NCBI GenBank assembly: GCA_947650285.1
Contig: CANTFL010000851.1
Location: 62,001-126,000, forward strand
Reading direction: 5' to 3'
DNA: 64,000 bases
Source: Hyaloperonospora brassicae
Taxonomy: Eukaryota > Oomycota > Peronosporomycetes > Peronosporales > Peronosporaceae
Within the stretch, counting starts at the first letter, position 1. Every line of letters starts with the position of its first letter. The translations under genes were made by a program, and so were the position numbers. This document shows, piece after piece, positions 51,730 to 61,619 of this stretch. The notes beneath the pieces were generated by a model. That model saw only the letters and a program-made list of their open reading frames with translations. It ran no database searches and was not told the origin of the DNA.

Positions 51730-53423
51730 TCATAGGATAACTGATCCATAGGTCTTCTCACGACCGAGATGACCACTCAACGCAGTATCATGTGCCTCAT
51801 AGAGTATCCGATACTTCAACTCCTCATCTTGAGGGATAACGATGCGCGAAGTATCCTCCACATCCGTGCAATAGCACAACAGGCCATGATCGATGGAATA
51901 TCGATGTAACCTCGCAAGTGACCGTGCCGTTAATTCTATGTCCGAGTCCTTAAACTCCTCGCTCCCTAGAGCACGTAGAAGAGCTACACAGTGTTCATCT
52001 TTGGCATATGCCGTACGGATTAGATCAGTGACCGACGACGACAGAGTCGTAACATGAGCAAGCTCATATTCAGGCCTGCGTGACAACGCATCATCCAAAG
52101 CATTCTGCTTGCCCGGCTTATACTTTACCTCGAAGTTGTATTCGGCAAAGAATGAGAGCCAACGAGCCATTCTATTAGAGAGGTGAGGCGACTGGGTCGC
52201 AGTGCGTAATGACGCATGATCTGTATCGATCACAAACGGCTTAAAGCCAAGAAGATGAACTCTATACTTAACTAAAGCATACTTCATTGCAAGTAGCTCT
52301 TTGTCATGAACAGGATAATTCTTTTCAGCTGCTTTCAACTGCCTGGACTCATACGCAATGACGCGTTCCCGTCCATCATTATCTGTTTGTAACAGAGCAC
52401 TGCCGATGGCAAAGTCAGATGCGTCACAGACGACACTGAAAGGCCGATCAGGATCGGGCAAAGCCAAGATTGGCGCATGAAGAAGGCTCTCTTTTACAGT
52501 CGTATAGGCTTCCTGCTCGGTGTTCGTCCAACACCATTCCACATCCTTTTTAAGGAGACTGGATAATGGTCGAGCCATGTCTGCATAGTTTGCACTATAC
52601 TTATGTAAGAAATTGGCAAGACCAAGCCACTTACGTAAGTCCTTCTGGTTCTGAGGAACCGGCAAATCTACTATGGCTTTTATCTTAGCGGGATCCGCTC
52701 TAAGACCACGCTTCCCAATGAAGCACTCTAAAAAGGGAATCTCTTCTGCACCAAAGATGCACTTAGAGGCGTTGGCGTACAACTTATTTGTGCGCATGCA
52801 CTCGATTACCGCTCGTAAATGGTCAATGTGATTGTCCACATCTGACCGACCGTTCATAGCACGACTATGGACAAAGATGTCATCTAAGTATGTCTGTGCA
52901 TGACCTCTGTGAGGTCTGAACAATTGTGTCACAAGACGATTAATTGTAGCCGGGGCATTTGATATCCCTTTCGGCATCACAAGCCAATACCAGAGCTACC
53001 GCTTGGAGTGCTGACCACTGTCAGCGGAATATCGCTTTCTCGCATGAGAAGTTGGTAATAACCATCGACTAAGTCGAGTGCACTGTACATTGTACATCCC
53101 ACCATATTGTTCTGAAAAACATCCTTCCTCGGAATTTGTGTCTGAGCCCCGATGGTGGCTGCATTAAGCTTATTGTAAGCATGAACAATGCGCCACTTCC
53201 CATTGGGCTTTTTGACACAGAAGGTCGGTGTGGTACGGGGAGATTTGCTCTCACGTACCATACCTGCCGCGTGCTTTGCACGAAAGAAGTCGTCAATGAC
53301 GTCACACTGTTCCTTCGGTAAAGGCCACTGCCGTGTTACGCAGTATTTAGTTCCAGGAACCAAGTCAATTTCATGAATTACACCTCTATCGGGAGGTAAG
53401 ACGGACGGTGGGTCGTGACACAC
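51730..53423 (-). pseudogene. RT and RNase H of element B
   Basis: The minus frame 52,977-53,423 holds the RT start (HEIDLVPGTKYCVTRQWPL, FCVKKPNGKWRIVHAYNKLN, SALDLVDGYYQLLM, STPSG). After a frameshift, 51,730-52,980 (416 codons) holds NAPATINRLV, the catalytic YLDDIFVHS, KLYANASKCIFG, RNase H (CDASDFAIGSALLQ, DKELLAMKYALVKYRVHL, DTDHASLRTATQSPH, DALSRR) and the HDTALSGHLGREKTY start of the integrase zinc domain. All catalytic motifs are recognisable; the frameshift at about 52,980 and stop at 51,730 are the main breaks. Confidence 0.92.
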
Positions 53424-54187
53424 CAGGCCCTAAACTCCTTTACCAAAGGATAGAACGGATCAAGAGGATCCTTAAGGATCGACGATCCAATACGGGCATC
53501 CAATGCCGCCTTTGTGTCCTCAAGGACAGACTCGTCCAATATCGAGGATAATTTCAACTCAATATCCGGTCGAATGACCACTAACTTTAATGATTCTCCT
53601 GCCTGTAAGGCTTGGCTAAATTCGCCGTCAGACATTTCGTCTAGTTCAAAGAGAGCATCCAAAGATGGAAGAGTCTCAAGACTAATGTTGCCATCAACAT
53701 TTCCAGTCAACCCATAGACAAGTGTATATAGTGTATTATTACTATTATCACTTCGTGACTTCTTAGACGTGGGGCGCTTAACAGTTGTCACCCTACTCTG
53801 AGATTGTTTCCTCAAAGAAACCTTACGCTTAGTAGAGGCCAAGAAACTATGGTCCCCGTGGTTGCTATTCATCTTAGCACGCTCTAGACGAGAGCTCATG
53901 TCTTGAACGACATCTAGTGAAGTGTTACGTAACTCGAACACTTCACCCAGTGGGTCTACACGTACCACTTCACGTACAGCATTCGGGCCTAGCCCTGAAC
54001 ACTCTGGCTTCTCGCCAACAATGTCATTACCGACATTCAGTGAGGTGCCATCTCGGCCGCCCTCACTCGGTGGGATTTCACGTTCCACTTCACGTACATC
54101 AGAGGAATTACATTCTTTATGTCCCGCCCGTAGGCCAACCATGCTTGACGCATGCAGTGACTCATTATCACAGCGAGTATTACTCAA
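53378..54187 (-). pseudogene. Protease-RT linker of element B
   Basis: An open frame of 269 codons without a recognisable domain lies between protease and RT, in a frame shifted by one from the protease and overlapping its stop by four bases (TTGA). The end, WCVTTHRPSYLP, shows the RT start in the wrong frame, so another shift follows. C has the same arrangement. Functional frameshifting and plain decay cannot be told apart here. Confidence 0.6.
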
Positions 54188-54700
54188 CGGAGTATAAATA
54201 CCCTCACATACGGTGAAAGAGCTCCACTCAATATAATGTCATTGACATTGGAGTTAATTAACTCTGACATACCAATGTCCAGCACATTGACATCTTCCGT
54301 CAATGGCTCGCGCCAAAAGCGCTCTTGTTGCCTAGCAAAGGTGGGTTCATGACTCTCCAAGACTCCACTAGGAACATTGCGCGTTGCGCCTAAGGTCTTA
54401 GACCTCCAATCGATCCATGGTTCATAGCGTTCAAGCCATGCCATGCCTAGGATGAGATCGTATCTCGAATCCAAGTCAAGGACGAGACAGCGTTCTGTGC
54501 TATCAAAGTCCAAAAACCTCACGCCCAAGTTCAACGGAACTTTAGGCACAGTAACGCGACTACCCGTCGCTAACCGAACAGTGATGGAATCACCATCGTG
54601 CGCTTTGAGCGCCTCAGCATATTGCTGACTCCTCTCAAGGGAACGGCGTCTAGCATAGTTGCATGACGTCCCAGAATCGATTTATATCGACCAGTGCTTC
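54184..54700 (-). pseudogene. Protease of element B
   Basis: Active site IDSGTSCNYARRRSL (DSGTS), then VRLATGSRVTV and LVLDLDSRYDLILGMAWL, the normal aspartic protease order. A TAA (54,682-54,684) stands directly before IDSG and is also present in element C. The rest of the domain is open down to 54,184. Confidence 0.85.
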
Positions 54701-54859
54701 TCAAAGCCTTTAACTATCGCCTCAGCGACTAACAAGCCAGGCTTGTATCCACGCTCTGTGCTTGCTGGCACATAGCCCGGTGGGGCTACGCCCTGTTTCA
54801 CTCTACCTCGTAGAGAAGAAACAGAACTCAGTTCTACCCCAGTAGGCCGCCCCGCGCCT

Positions 54860-55892
54860 ACTGGGTGTCGACGTTTCCCTGTGCCATACCAAGTTTTTGG
54901 TTGAGGCTGGGGTTTCGACCCATAGGAGTCGTTCGTTGCTTACGCAAAGGACAAGTGGGACGCAGATGTTTAGTGCTTCCGCACATGTAACAGCGTTTCA
55001 CTTCCTGTAGTTGCTCGGCAGAATGAAGCTCAGCTTCACCTTCATCTTCAGTGTTGCCGAGATCCATCGGTTCGGGCCTACAGTAAGCTGAGCTATTTGC
55101 TTAGGTTGCCCTCGCATAGCTTGGGTTGTACTCATTCCAACCAAGTCTGGCTGACTTAAAGTTTTGCTCAGCATTTTGAGCGATGCTAACAGCCTCGTCA
55201 AAAGTAGAGTGATGGACTCGAAACACCTCGGTCCTGGCAACGCCAGTGCGAAGACCTTCCATGAAGACAGTCTCATAGACTGTATCAGGGAGAGGGTCAG
55301 ACTGCATAGCAGCCATCAGGGTTCTCAACTCCTAGACATAGTCCGTTAGCTCATTCTTACCCTGACAGGTAGACAAGAAGCGTGAGCGCACGCGATATGC
55401 CTGGTTAAGCGGCGAGAAAACTCGAAAAAGGTCCAACTTGAGCGAATCCCACGTGGGAAACGCCAAGTTGACCGACGTGCCACACGTCAAAGCCCACTCT
55501 CTCGCTCTACCATCGAGCTTAGAGATATCCAGCAGGACCCGCTGGTTCTCAAGTGAGATGAGACCAGAGTCCATGGCCATCTCAATCTCACGGATCCAGA
55601 GGGTAAGGTTTTCCCCCTTCTTCCAGGAGTAACATTTAACGTCCACCCGAAGGGGACGAGGCTTAGCCTCTTCTGGTGACATAGACACATAGCGTGTCGG
55701 CATAGCCGACGCTACATGGTTTTATACCTGGCCCAACAGGGCCGTTTCATACTGCATGAAGGCCTCGACTCGTGCATTGAGCCCATCGGGACCTTGTGTA
55801 GCTAGAAACTCCACGTACACAGGGCCTACGGCCGCGGTCAGCTTATCAATCGCGACTTTTTGGGCCTCAGAGTGGTGTGTGGATTGCTCCAT
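54860..55892 (-). pseudogene. gag of element B
   Basis: Starts at the ATG at 55,892 (MEQS-like, as in C). Stops: TAA at 55,722-55,724 (codon 57) and TAG at 55,332-55,334, both shared with C, plus one after RAT near 55,100 that C lacks. Capsid landmarks: LTLWIREIEMAM, LDGRAREWALTC, FRVFSPLNQAYRVRSRFL, FMEGLRTGVARTEVFRVH. The zinc knuckle CYMCGSTKHLRPTC is intact (C-x2-C-x4-H-x4-C). Confidence 0.9.
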
Positions 55893-55950
55893 CCTCACAG
55901 AGGATCAGTCGTAACGACTTAGGCGTAGATTGACTACGAGTGCTACCAAG

Positions 55951-56413
55951 TGTAGCGGAGCTAAACAGCTCCTTAAGTCAGAGGAAGACTTAACGCTCTT
56001 ACGAGCAACTTTGGTTCTACGAACCCGACTCAGAGAGTCAACAAGCTCGAAGAGCTTACGGTCCCTGTTCCAGGGGGACCAAACGATTTAAAGAATCACA
56101 GCACAGAGTGCTCAAGAGTAGCTACCTTTACAGGCGTTGCTAGCTCTTCCGATCAAGACGCCTCGCAAGGCACGTGTCTTATGTTGATCAAAAGGGGAAC
56201 TGAATTTTTATTTCTTTGATTAACCTAAAAGAACAACGTATTTAACCTGCCCTAAATAACCTCTTAAAAGATCTCGCAATCAATTGATGACAGACATCGG
56301 TCTTCAACAATTGATACACTCACTGTGTTCAAAAATTACTTTATAGGGTAACCCCCTCTCTTGTGTGCACCACACCTATCGTCGACTACCAGCCGACGTG
56401 TAACCCCGTTACA
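55951..56413 (-). repeat. 5' LTR of element B
   Basis: 463 bp, same length as the 3' LTR. The differences by eye are about five, and at least two of them fall in the loops of small hairpins. It is followed on the right by the ATGCG duplication and the remaining 3' part of A. Confidence 0.95.
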
Positions 56414-56538
56414 ATGCGAGGCAAGGTCAGGAGTGAATGGGTCTGACCAAACAAGTGCTTCCTGTCCCACTGGTGTCCAACGGGTGGCCACCAAGTATTC
56501 GATAGTCACACGGTGACTTTCAGATAAGGGAGGGGTGA

Positions 56539-56979
56539 TGTAACGGGGTAGCCCGTTACATGAGATTGTCATTAAAACAATCTGACAATAAAGAATATTA
56601 CATTGAATATTATTTTCATAATATCACAAGACATGGTGATATTGTTGGGATGACCGAAGGGTCTACTCATTGGTTGATATCGTGATGATATAAACCCACC
56701 AATCGCTGCTAGACGCGCGCAATAGGTGGTGAGTAGACGTCATCATACATATAGTTACATTCGTAAAATTAAGTCAGGACAATAGAGATTCAAGAAGTTA
56801 TAGGACTTACTTATATCAATACAGTTTTACTTTTACCAGAGACTAGTCTGACTACTTTGTCTCCTTTCCTTCCTCTGTGTTTCCTTAAAACACCTAGCAG
56901 GGCACTGTCGGCCACTGTCGACAGTGGAAGTATACTCCGTACTGGTCATCCAGTACGTAGTCAACAGTGCCCCGTTACA
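56539..56979 (+). repeat. 3' LTR of element A
   Basis: 441 bp, TGTAAC...GTTACA, preceded by the purine tract AAGGGAGGGGTGA. The first 22 bases fold into a 9-bp hairpin with a GTAG loop. It retains the block of about 55 bp missing from the 5' copy. AATAA follows at 56,980-56,984. Confidence 0.95.
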
Positions 56980-56984
56980 AATAA

Positions 56985-57659
56985 CATCAACGCGTGGCGC
57001 CTACATGTTGAACTGAAAAGACGTGAACGAACTTGGTAGCAAGATACAATTAAGTACACCATATGTTTGCTGTGCTCGTATTCTCATCGTTCGGCCTACC
57101 TTCCCACGACTTTCCAGTAGTCGCTCACGAGTGTTTGGGACACGCGGTTTGCTTTCTTTATTATTTGGTCGCTCGCATACTTTGTAGTCACTTGGTCTTC
57201 ACCTCCGAGTTGCCTTATTGCGTTCCGCTCTACCGTATTCGACGAAAGATGCCTTGGTCGATCCATGTCGGGTAGCTCAGCCTACCGTTGAACAACAGTG
57301 CGATGAAACTTATTTTCTTTGCCGCATGACGGTAAAACACGAACTGCATTTTGTGTTGTTTCGAGCGACTGATACCGGCGTCCGTTGACCTGCTGCTGCC
57401 ACCGACTGGCATTCCAGCAACAAAAATAGCGTCACTGTCCTTTTTCACCCCCCCCCCCCCTATCCGCTCCCGTCGGACTCTTAACATGGCTTCACCCTCT
57501 CGTTTCGTCGCACGCACTCACTCACCCGCACAGGCGCTTTCTTTTTTCCCACTGATTCGCAACCGAACGTCGACATCGTCGCACTAAGTACGAATCAAAC
57601 CTCGTGCGGGCACACCGACTGCTACCAATTGACTCTCATCGCACATCTTCGAGACGCGA
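56985..57659 (+). promoter_or_regulatory. Upstream region of the membrane-protein gene
   Basis: Unique DNA between element A and the start codon at 57,660. It contains a run of 13 C at 57,448-57,460 and pyrimidine-rich CTCACTCACC-type sequences near 57,525, which could belong to an oomycete initiator-type core promoter; no TATA box stands out. Short frames here have no motifs. Element A lies only about 680 bp from the gene, so its 3' LTR could influence expression. Confidence 0.35.
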
Positions 57660-60341
57660 ATGGGCGAAATGAGCTCAAGATACGGCCGCAGGACGACGAC
57701 ACGAACGAGCCGCTCGCTCCTGTCGTGCGTGGCGCTCGGCGTCTCGACAGCGGCCGCCGCAGTCGAAGTGAGTGTCTGTCACGACGCGACGTACGCACTC
57801 GCAGTCGACGTCGCGTCGCTGTGCGCGGGGGCCGGCGCCGAACCCCATGGGAGGCACTGCCCGAAAGCGGGCGACGTGGCGGTCAACGACTGTCTCTCGA
57901 CGCTGCCGTCGTGGACGGACGGGCAGTGCGTCGCCCCGGAGGACGCCGTGTGTCAAGTGGTGCAACAGGACACGTGGGGCTGCGTGCTGCCATCCGTGGG
58001 CTGCAACAAGACGGCGGTTGAGTCGGTGCAGGAGCACTTGTGCGAGTCGTGGGACTTTAGCAGCGACGGGTCGAGCGACGACATGGAGGTGGGGGGCAGT
58101 CACTCGAGCGAGGGAGACGAGAGCTGGTTCGTCAAGACGACAGAGCTGCGGGAGCTGTTTGACTGCGGGAATCGACCGACGCCAGCACCTACGACGAGGG
58201 CACGCAAGCCGAAAGGCGACAGGACGAGAGCTGACTCGAAGACTCAGACGACAACGTCTGGACCGGAAGATGGCTCCGACGCGGAAGAAGAGACTGAGAC
58301 TGAGGCAGAGGCAAAGGTCGTGATGGACCGAAACGGGTTGGCGGTTGTGATGGATACAAAAGTGCCGGGGGCGTCCAACAAGACGGAGGCAAACGCGCGG
58401 AATCATACGACAACCTCTGGATCGGAAGATGGACCCGAAGCGAAAGAAGAGACTGTGGCAGAGGTCGCGATGGATCGAGAGCAAGTGAAGACTGAGACAG
58501 ATACAAAAGTGCCGACAACGACTGACAAGACGGAGGCAAACGCGCAGAATCAGACGACAACCTCTGGATCGGAAGATGGGCCCAAAGCGAAAGAAGAGAC
58601 TGTGGCAGAGGTCGTGATGGATCGAGAGCAAGTGAAGACTGAGACAGATACAAAAGTGCCGACAACGACTGAAAAGACGGAGGCAAACGCGCAGAATCAG
58701 ACGACAACCTCTGGATCGGAAGATGGGCCCGAAGCGAAAGAAGAGACTGTGGCAGAGGTCGTGATGGATCGAGAGCAAGTGAAGACTGAGACAGATACAA
58801 AAGTGCCGACAACGACTGAAAAGACGGAGGCAAACGCGCAGAATCAGACGACAACCTCTGGATCGGAAGATGGGCCCGAAGCGAAAGAAGAGACTGTGGC
58901 AGAGGTCGTGATGGATCGAGAGCAAGTGAAGACTGAGACAGATACAAAAGTGCCGACAACGACTGACAAGACGGAGGCAAACGCGCAGAATCAGACGACA
59001 ACCTCTGGATCGGAAGATGGGCCCGAAGCGAAAGAAGAGACTGTGGCAGAGGTCGTGATGGATCGAGAGCAAGTGAAGACTGAGACAGATACAAAAGTGC
59101 CGACAACGACTGAAAAGACGGAGGCAAACGCGCAGAATCAGACGACAACCTCTGGATCGGAAGATGGGCCCAAAGCGAAAGAAGAGACTGTGGCAGAGGT
59201 CGTGATGGATCGAGAGCAAGTGAAGACTGAGACAGATACAAAAGTGCCGACAACGACTGAAAAGACGGAGGCAAACGCGCAGAATCAGACGACAACGTCT
59301 GGATTGGAGGACGGCTCCGAAGCGAAAGAAGAGACTGAGGCGGAGGTGGTGACGAATCTTCATGTGGTGACATCAATAAACAAGACAGAGACAAATTCGT
59401 GGAATCATACGACGACGTCTGGATCGCAGGACGGGCCCGAAGCGGAAGAAGAGATAGAAGCGGAGGTGCCAAAGCAAGAGGGGACGGATCGAGAGCAATT
59501 GAAGACCGAGACAGATGTAAAAGTGCCGGGGGCGATGAACTCGATATCACAAGCGGTGAATAAAACCACGGTGACGCATATTTTGGCGTCGGTGGTGAAC
59601 ACGACGGCAGCGTCTATTCCGATACCAGTGGATCTGGAAACGAAAGGTTCGCCAAGTGACGATGACGTCCGACAAGAAGAACACGATGAATTGGAGGAAG
59701 CTGGGGAAGAAGGGAGCGCGGCCGGACACTTGACAACAGTAACGTTTGCGGCTGATGCCCCTGTGAGCTTTGGGGGACTGAGCGATGAGGCACTGGCAGC
59801 GATTGCAGCGGCGGTGGCCTTCGCTGCTGTTGTTGCGACTATTGTCGCGGTGGTTTACGCAAGGAAGAGACGCCGGCTGGAAGATGTAGAAGGAGAAGAG
59901 GAAGGAGAGGTGGACGTGGAAGACGTTGCGGACGAGACTGTAGGAGTTGACGACGGCGGCGAAAATGACGGGACCGAAGGCGGAGACGGGAGGAACGAGA
60001 ATTGCGAGGGTGAAGGCAAGGACGATGGCAATGAGAAGACCGAGAGTGAAGTAAAAAACGATGACAGTGAGACGCGTGCATTCTCTCCGCTTGTCCCGCC
60101 GACGCCTGCGGTGATGACGGGTAGATCTGCAACGACGCCTCCATTTGCTGGTGCAAATGCGGACGCAGCAATGACGCCGGCAGCAGCAACATGTGCGGCG
60201 GTAGACACAACTGAGAACGTGTCTACATCGCCGTCCGACAGCTCATTCGAGGACAACCGTTGCGCGAGCGAGGACGACGACGACGAAGGTGCATTGGGAA
60301 GCTCGTCTGATACGATGGAGGTTGTTGTCACGGACGCTTGA
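57660..60341 (+). CDS. Predicted secreted type I membrane protein with acidic 49-residue repeats
   Basis: An intact 893-codon frame, GC-rich, no intron needed. Residues 1-35 look like a signal peptide (basic start, LLSCVALGVSTAAAA core); Met4 is an alternative start. Residues about 36-170 form a Cys-rich ectodomain with about ten Cys and spaced motifs (CPKAGDVAVNDC, CVAPEDAVC, WGCVLPSVGC) that recall uncharacterised secreted oomycete proteins. Residues about 180-690 are a Thr/Glu-rich stalk with near-identical 49-residue units, each with an NQT glycosylation sequon. A membrane helix lies at about 711-732 (AAVAFAAVVATIVAVVYA), then RKRRR and an acidic tail of about 155 residues. Likely a cell-surface or wall-associated protein; the molecular role is unknown. 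Confidence 0.85.
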   Translation: MGEMSSRYGRRTTTRTSRSLLSCVALGVSTAAAAVEVSVCHDATYALAVDVASLCAGAGAEPHGRHCPKAGDVAVNDCLSTLPSWTDGQCVAPEDAVCQVVQQDTWGCVLPSVGCNKTAVESVQEHLCESWDFSSDGSSDDMEVGGSHSSEGDESWFVKTTELRELFDCGNRPTPAPTTRARKPKGDRTRADSKTQTTTSGPEDGSDAEEETETEAEAKVVMDRNGLAVVMDTKVPGASNKTEANARNHTTTSGSEDGPEAKEETVAEVAMDREQVKTETDTKVPTTTDKTEANAQNQTTTSGSEDGPKAKEETVAEVVMDREQVKTETDTKVPTTTEKTEANAQNQTTTSGSEDGPEAKEETVAEVVMDREQVKTETDTKVPTTTEKTEANAQNQTTTSGSEDGPEAKEETVAEVVMDREQVKTETDTKVPTTTDKTEANAQNQTTTSGSEDGPEAKEETVAEVVMDREQVKTETDTKVPTTTEKTEANAQNQTTTSGSEDGPKAKEETVAEVVMDREQVKTETDTKVPTTTEKTEANAQNQTTTSGLEDGSEAKEETEAEVVTNLHVVTSINKTETNSWNHTTTSGSQDGPEAEEEIEAEVPKQEGTDREQLKTETDVKVPGAMNSISQAVNKTTVTHILASVVNTTAASIPIPVDLETKGSPSDDDVRQEEHDELEEAGEEGSAAGHLTTVTFAADAPVSFGGLSDEALAAIAAAVAFAAVVATIVAVVYARKRRRLEDVEGEEEGEVDVEDVADETVGVDDGGENDGTEGGDGRNENCEGEGKDDGNEKTESEVKNDDSETRAFSPLVPPTPAVMTGRSATTPPFAGANADAAMTPAAATCAAVDTTENVSTSPSDSSFEDNRCASEDDDDEGALGSSSDTMEVVVTDA
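58460..59350 (+). repeat. 147-bp in-frame tandem repeat
   Basis: Equivalent bases recur at 58,511, 58,658, 58,805, 58,952, 59,099 and 59,246, exactly 147 bp (49 codons) apart, with only occasional differences (GAC/GAA for Asp/Glu; CCC GAA or CCC AAA). Diverged units flank the array on both sides. The near-identity shows recent unequal exchange, and copy number probably varies between strains. Confidence 0.95.
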
Positions 60342-61024
60342 TCTGACGACATTCGACTTGTGTACGTTTCCTTGACGAACAAGCCAAAGCCGTAACAACC
60401 AGGTTGGGAATGGGTGAAATGTAGGACGGCCCATTCTTCGATGTAATAAAGCGTCAATGTTTGTCGATGTCCGTTGCGTAGAGTGGAAATGGGTCTGCAA
60501 AGGTTGCCTGGGTGAGGAATCGGAGACAGACAACAGTACACGACGGCTGATGGGACCACGTCTAAACGTCGCATCGGCAATCACAGCTGCGATATAATTA
60601 CCCACTGCGTAACGCCTGCGAGAAGCTCTTCACGTCCTTGGACTTTGGTTTTACGGTCCAAAAGCCTGCGCGATAATGCAATGTTGTATCACTGTGATTC
60701 GCATGGTACTGGTTCTAGTTGCGGTCCGACTTAGCGGAAGGAATCGACTATGCTACAACATCAGGCCACAAGACTATCGTGTCTACAGATTCAAGTAGCT
60801 ACCTTACGTTAATCACTGCGAGAATCCATCATGTGTTCACTCGTCTTTGCTCTCATTTATCAGTGTGGTAGATATATATCTCCGAGTAGGCAATGGTACG
60901 ACAAGTAGCCTATAAGTCGCGTGTGACACGAAAAGTATTTCACGCTCTCAACCGTCGCGCTTGCTCATTAAATCCAGCATAACTGAGAACGCTTACGCGA
61001 TGATGAACCCCATCACGCCAAGTA
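60342..61024. other. Downstream of the membrane-protein gene
   Basis: Presumed 3' untranslated and intergenic DNA up to the LTR of element C. Minus-strand frames of up to about 120 codons overlap the gene's 3' end and have no motifs. No gene was recognised. Confidence 0.5.
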
Positions 61025-61560
61025 GGTAACGGGGTTACACGTCGACTGGTAGTAGACAATAGGTGTGGTACACACAAGGGATGGGATCCCCTTTAAAGTA
61101 ATATTAGAACACAAATAGTAATTGTTGAAGACTGATGTCTGTCATCAATTGATTACGAGATCTTTTTTCATAGGTTTACTAAGGACATATGTGAGTAGGT
61201 TATTTACTTTGTTCTACGGTGTTCTTTTAGGTTAAAAGAAGAAATAAAATTCAGTTCCCATTTTGATCAACAAAAGACACGTGCCTCTCTGAGGCATCTT
61301 GTGATCGTAAGGACGTAGCAACGCCTTGCTAAGGCAGCTACTCCTTGTGCACTTAGTGCGATTGATTCTTTGAATCGTTTGGTCCCCCTGGAACAGGGAC
61401 CGTAAGCTCTTTGAGCTTGGTGACTCTTTGAGTCGGTTTCTTTGAACCACCTTTTAGCTCTCGGAGCTGTTGACTCTCTGAGTCGGGTTCGTAGAACCAA
61501 AGTTGCTCGTAAGAGCGTTAAGTCTTCCTCTGACTTAAGGAGCTGTTTAGCTCCGCTACA
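61025..61560 (+). repeat. 5' LTR of element C with hairpin chain
   Basis: About 536 bp, longer than the 463-bp LTRs of B, mainly because a block of three small hairpins (AGCTC, GACTC and GGTTC types) occurs twice (about 61,404-61,448 and 61,456-61,498). The chain extends over 61,282-61,554. A TGGTAGCACTTGTAGTC primer-like site follows at 61,563. Confidence 0.9.
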
Positions 61561-61619
61561 CTTGGTAGCACTTGTAGTCAATCTACACCTGAGTCGGTAA
61601 CGACTGGTTCTCTGTGAGG

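Larger units (their letters stand above)
48850..56413 (-). mobile_element. Gypsy element B (chromodomain type), nested in A
   Basis: Complete 7,564-bp element in reverse orientation with 463-bp LTRs, flanked by the 5-bp duplication ATGCG (48,845-48,849 and 56,414-56,418). The LTRs differ at about five positions, so insertion is recent. A PBS-like site (TGGTAGCACTCGTAGTC, 55,932-55,948 on minus) and a G-rich polypurine tract (49,313-49,322 on minus) flank the interior. The coding region carries stops and frameshifts, several of them shared with element C. Confidence 0.95.
41706..56979 (+). mobile_element. Gypsy element A (chromodomain type), split by B
   Basis: Complete but mutated Ty3/gypsy element: 5' LTR, primer site, gag, protease, RT, RNase H, integrase with chromodomain, antisense frame, polypurine tract (56,526-56,538) and 3' LTR. 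It is flanked by AATAA on both sides (41,701-41,705 and 56,980-56,984). Without B it would be about 7.7 kb. Several in-frame stops and frameshifts make it defective. Its sequence is unusually dense in short perfect inverted repeats (see findings). Confidence 0.95.

Noticed and set aside
58460..59350. 147-bp array as a satellite or CRISPR
   Set aside because: It keeps one open frame throughout and sits inside a long coding sequence with signal peptide and membrane helix.
57675..59550. Long minus-strand frames (562 and 453 codons) opposite the membrane-protein gene
   Set aside because: They are mirror readings of the GC-rich 147-bp repeat; their Leu/Ser/Arg-rich repeats follow from the sense repeat, and no promoter or motif supports them.
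60243..60605. 120-codon minus-strand frame at the 3' end of the membrane-protein gene
   Set aside because: It overlaps the coding sequence antisense, is rich in low-complexity residues and has no recognisable domain.
61282..61554. Hairpin chain as tRNA genes, terminators or a CRISPR array
   Set aside because: Stems are too short and too many, there is no cloverleaf or T-loop motif, no constant repeat with unique spacers, and it lies inside an LTR of a eukaryotic retroelement.
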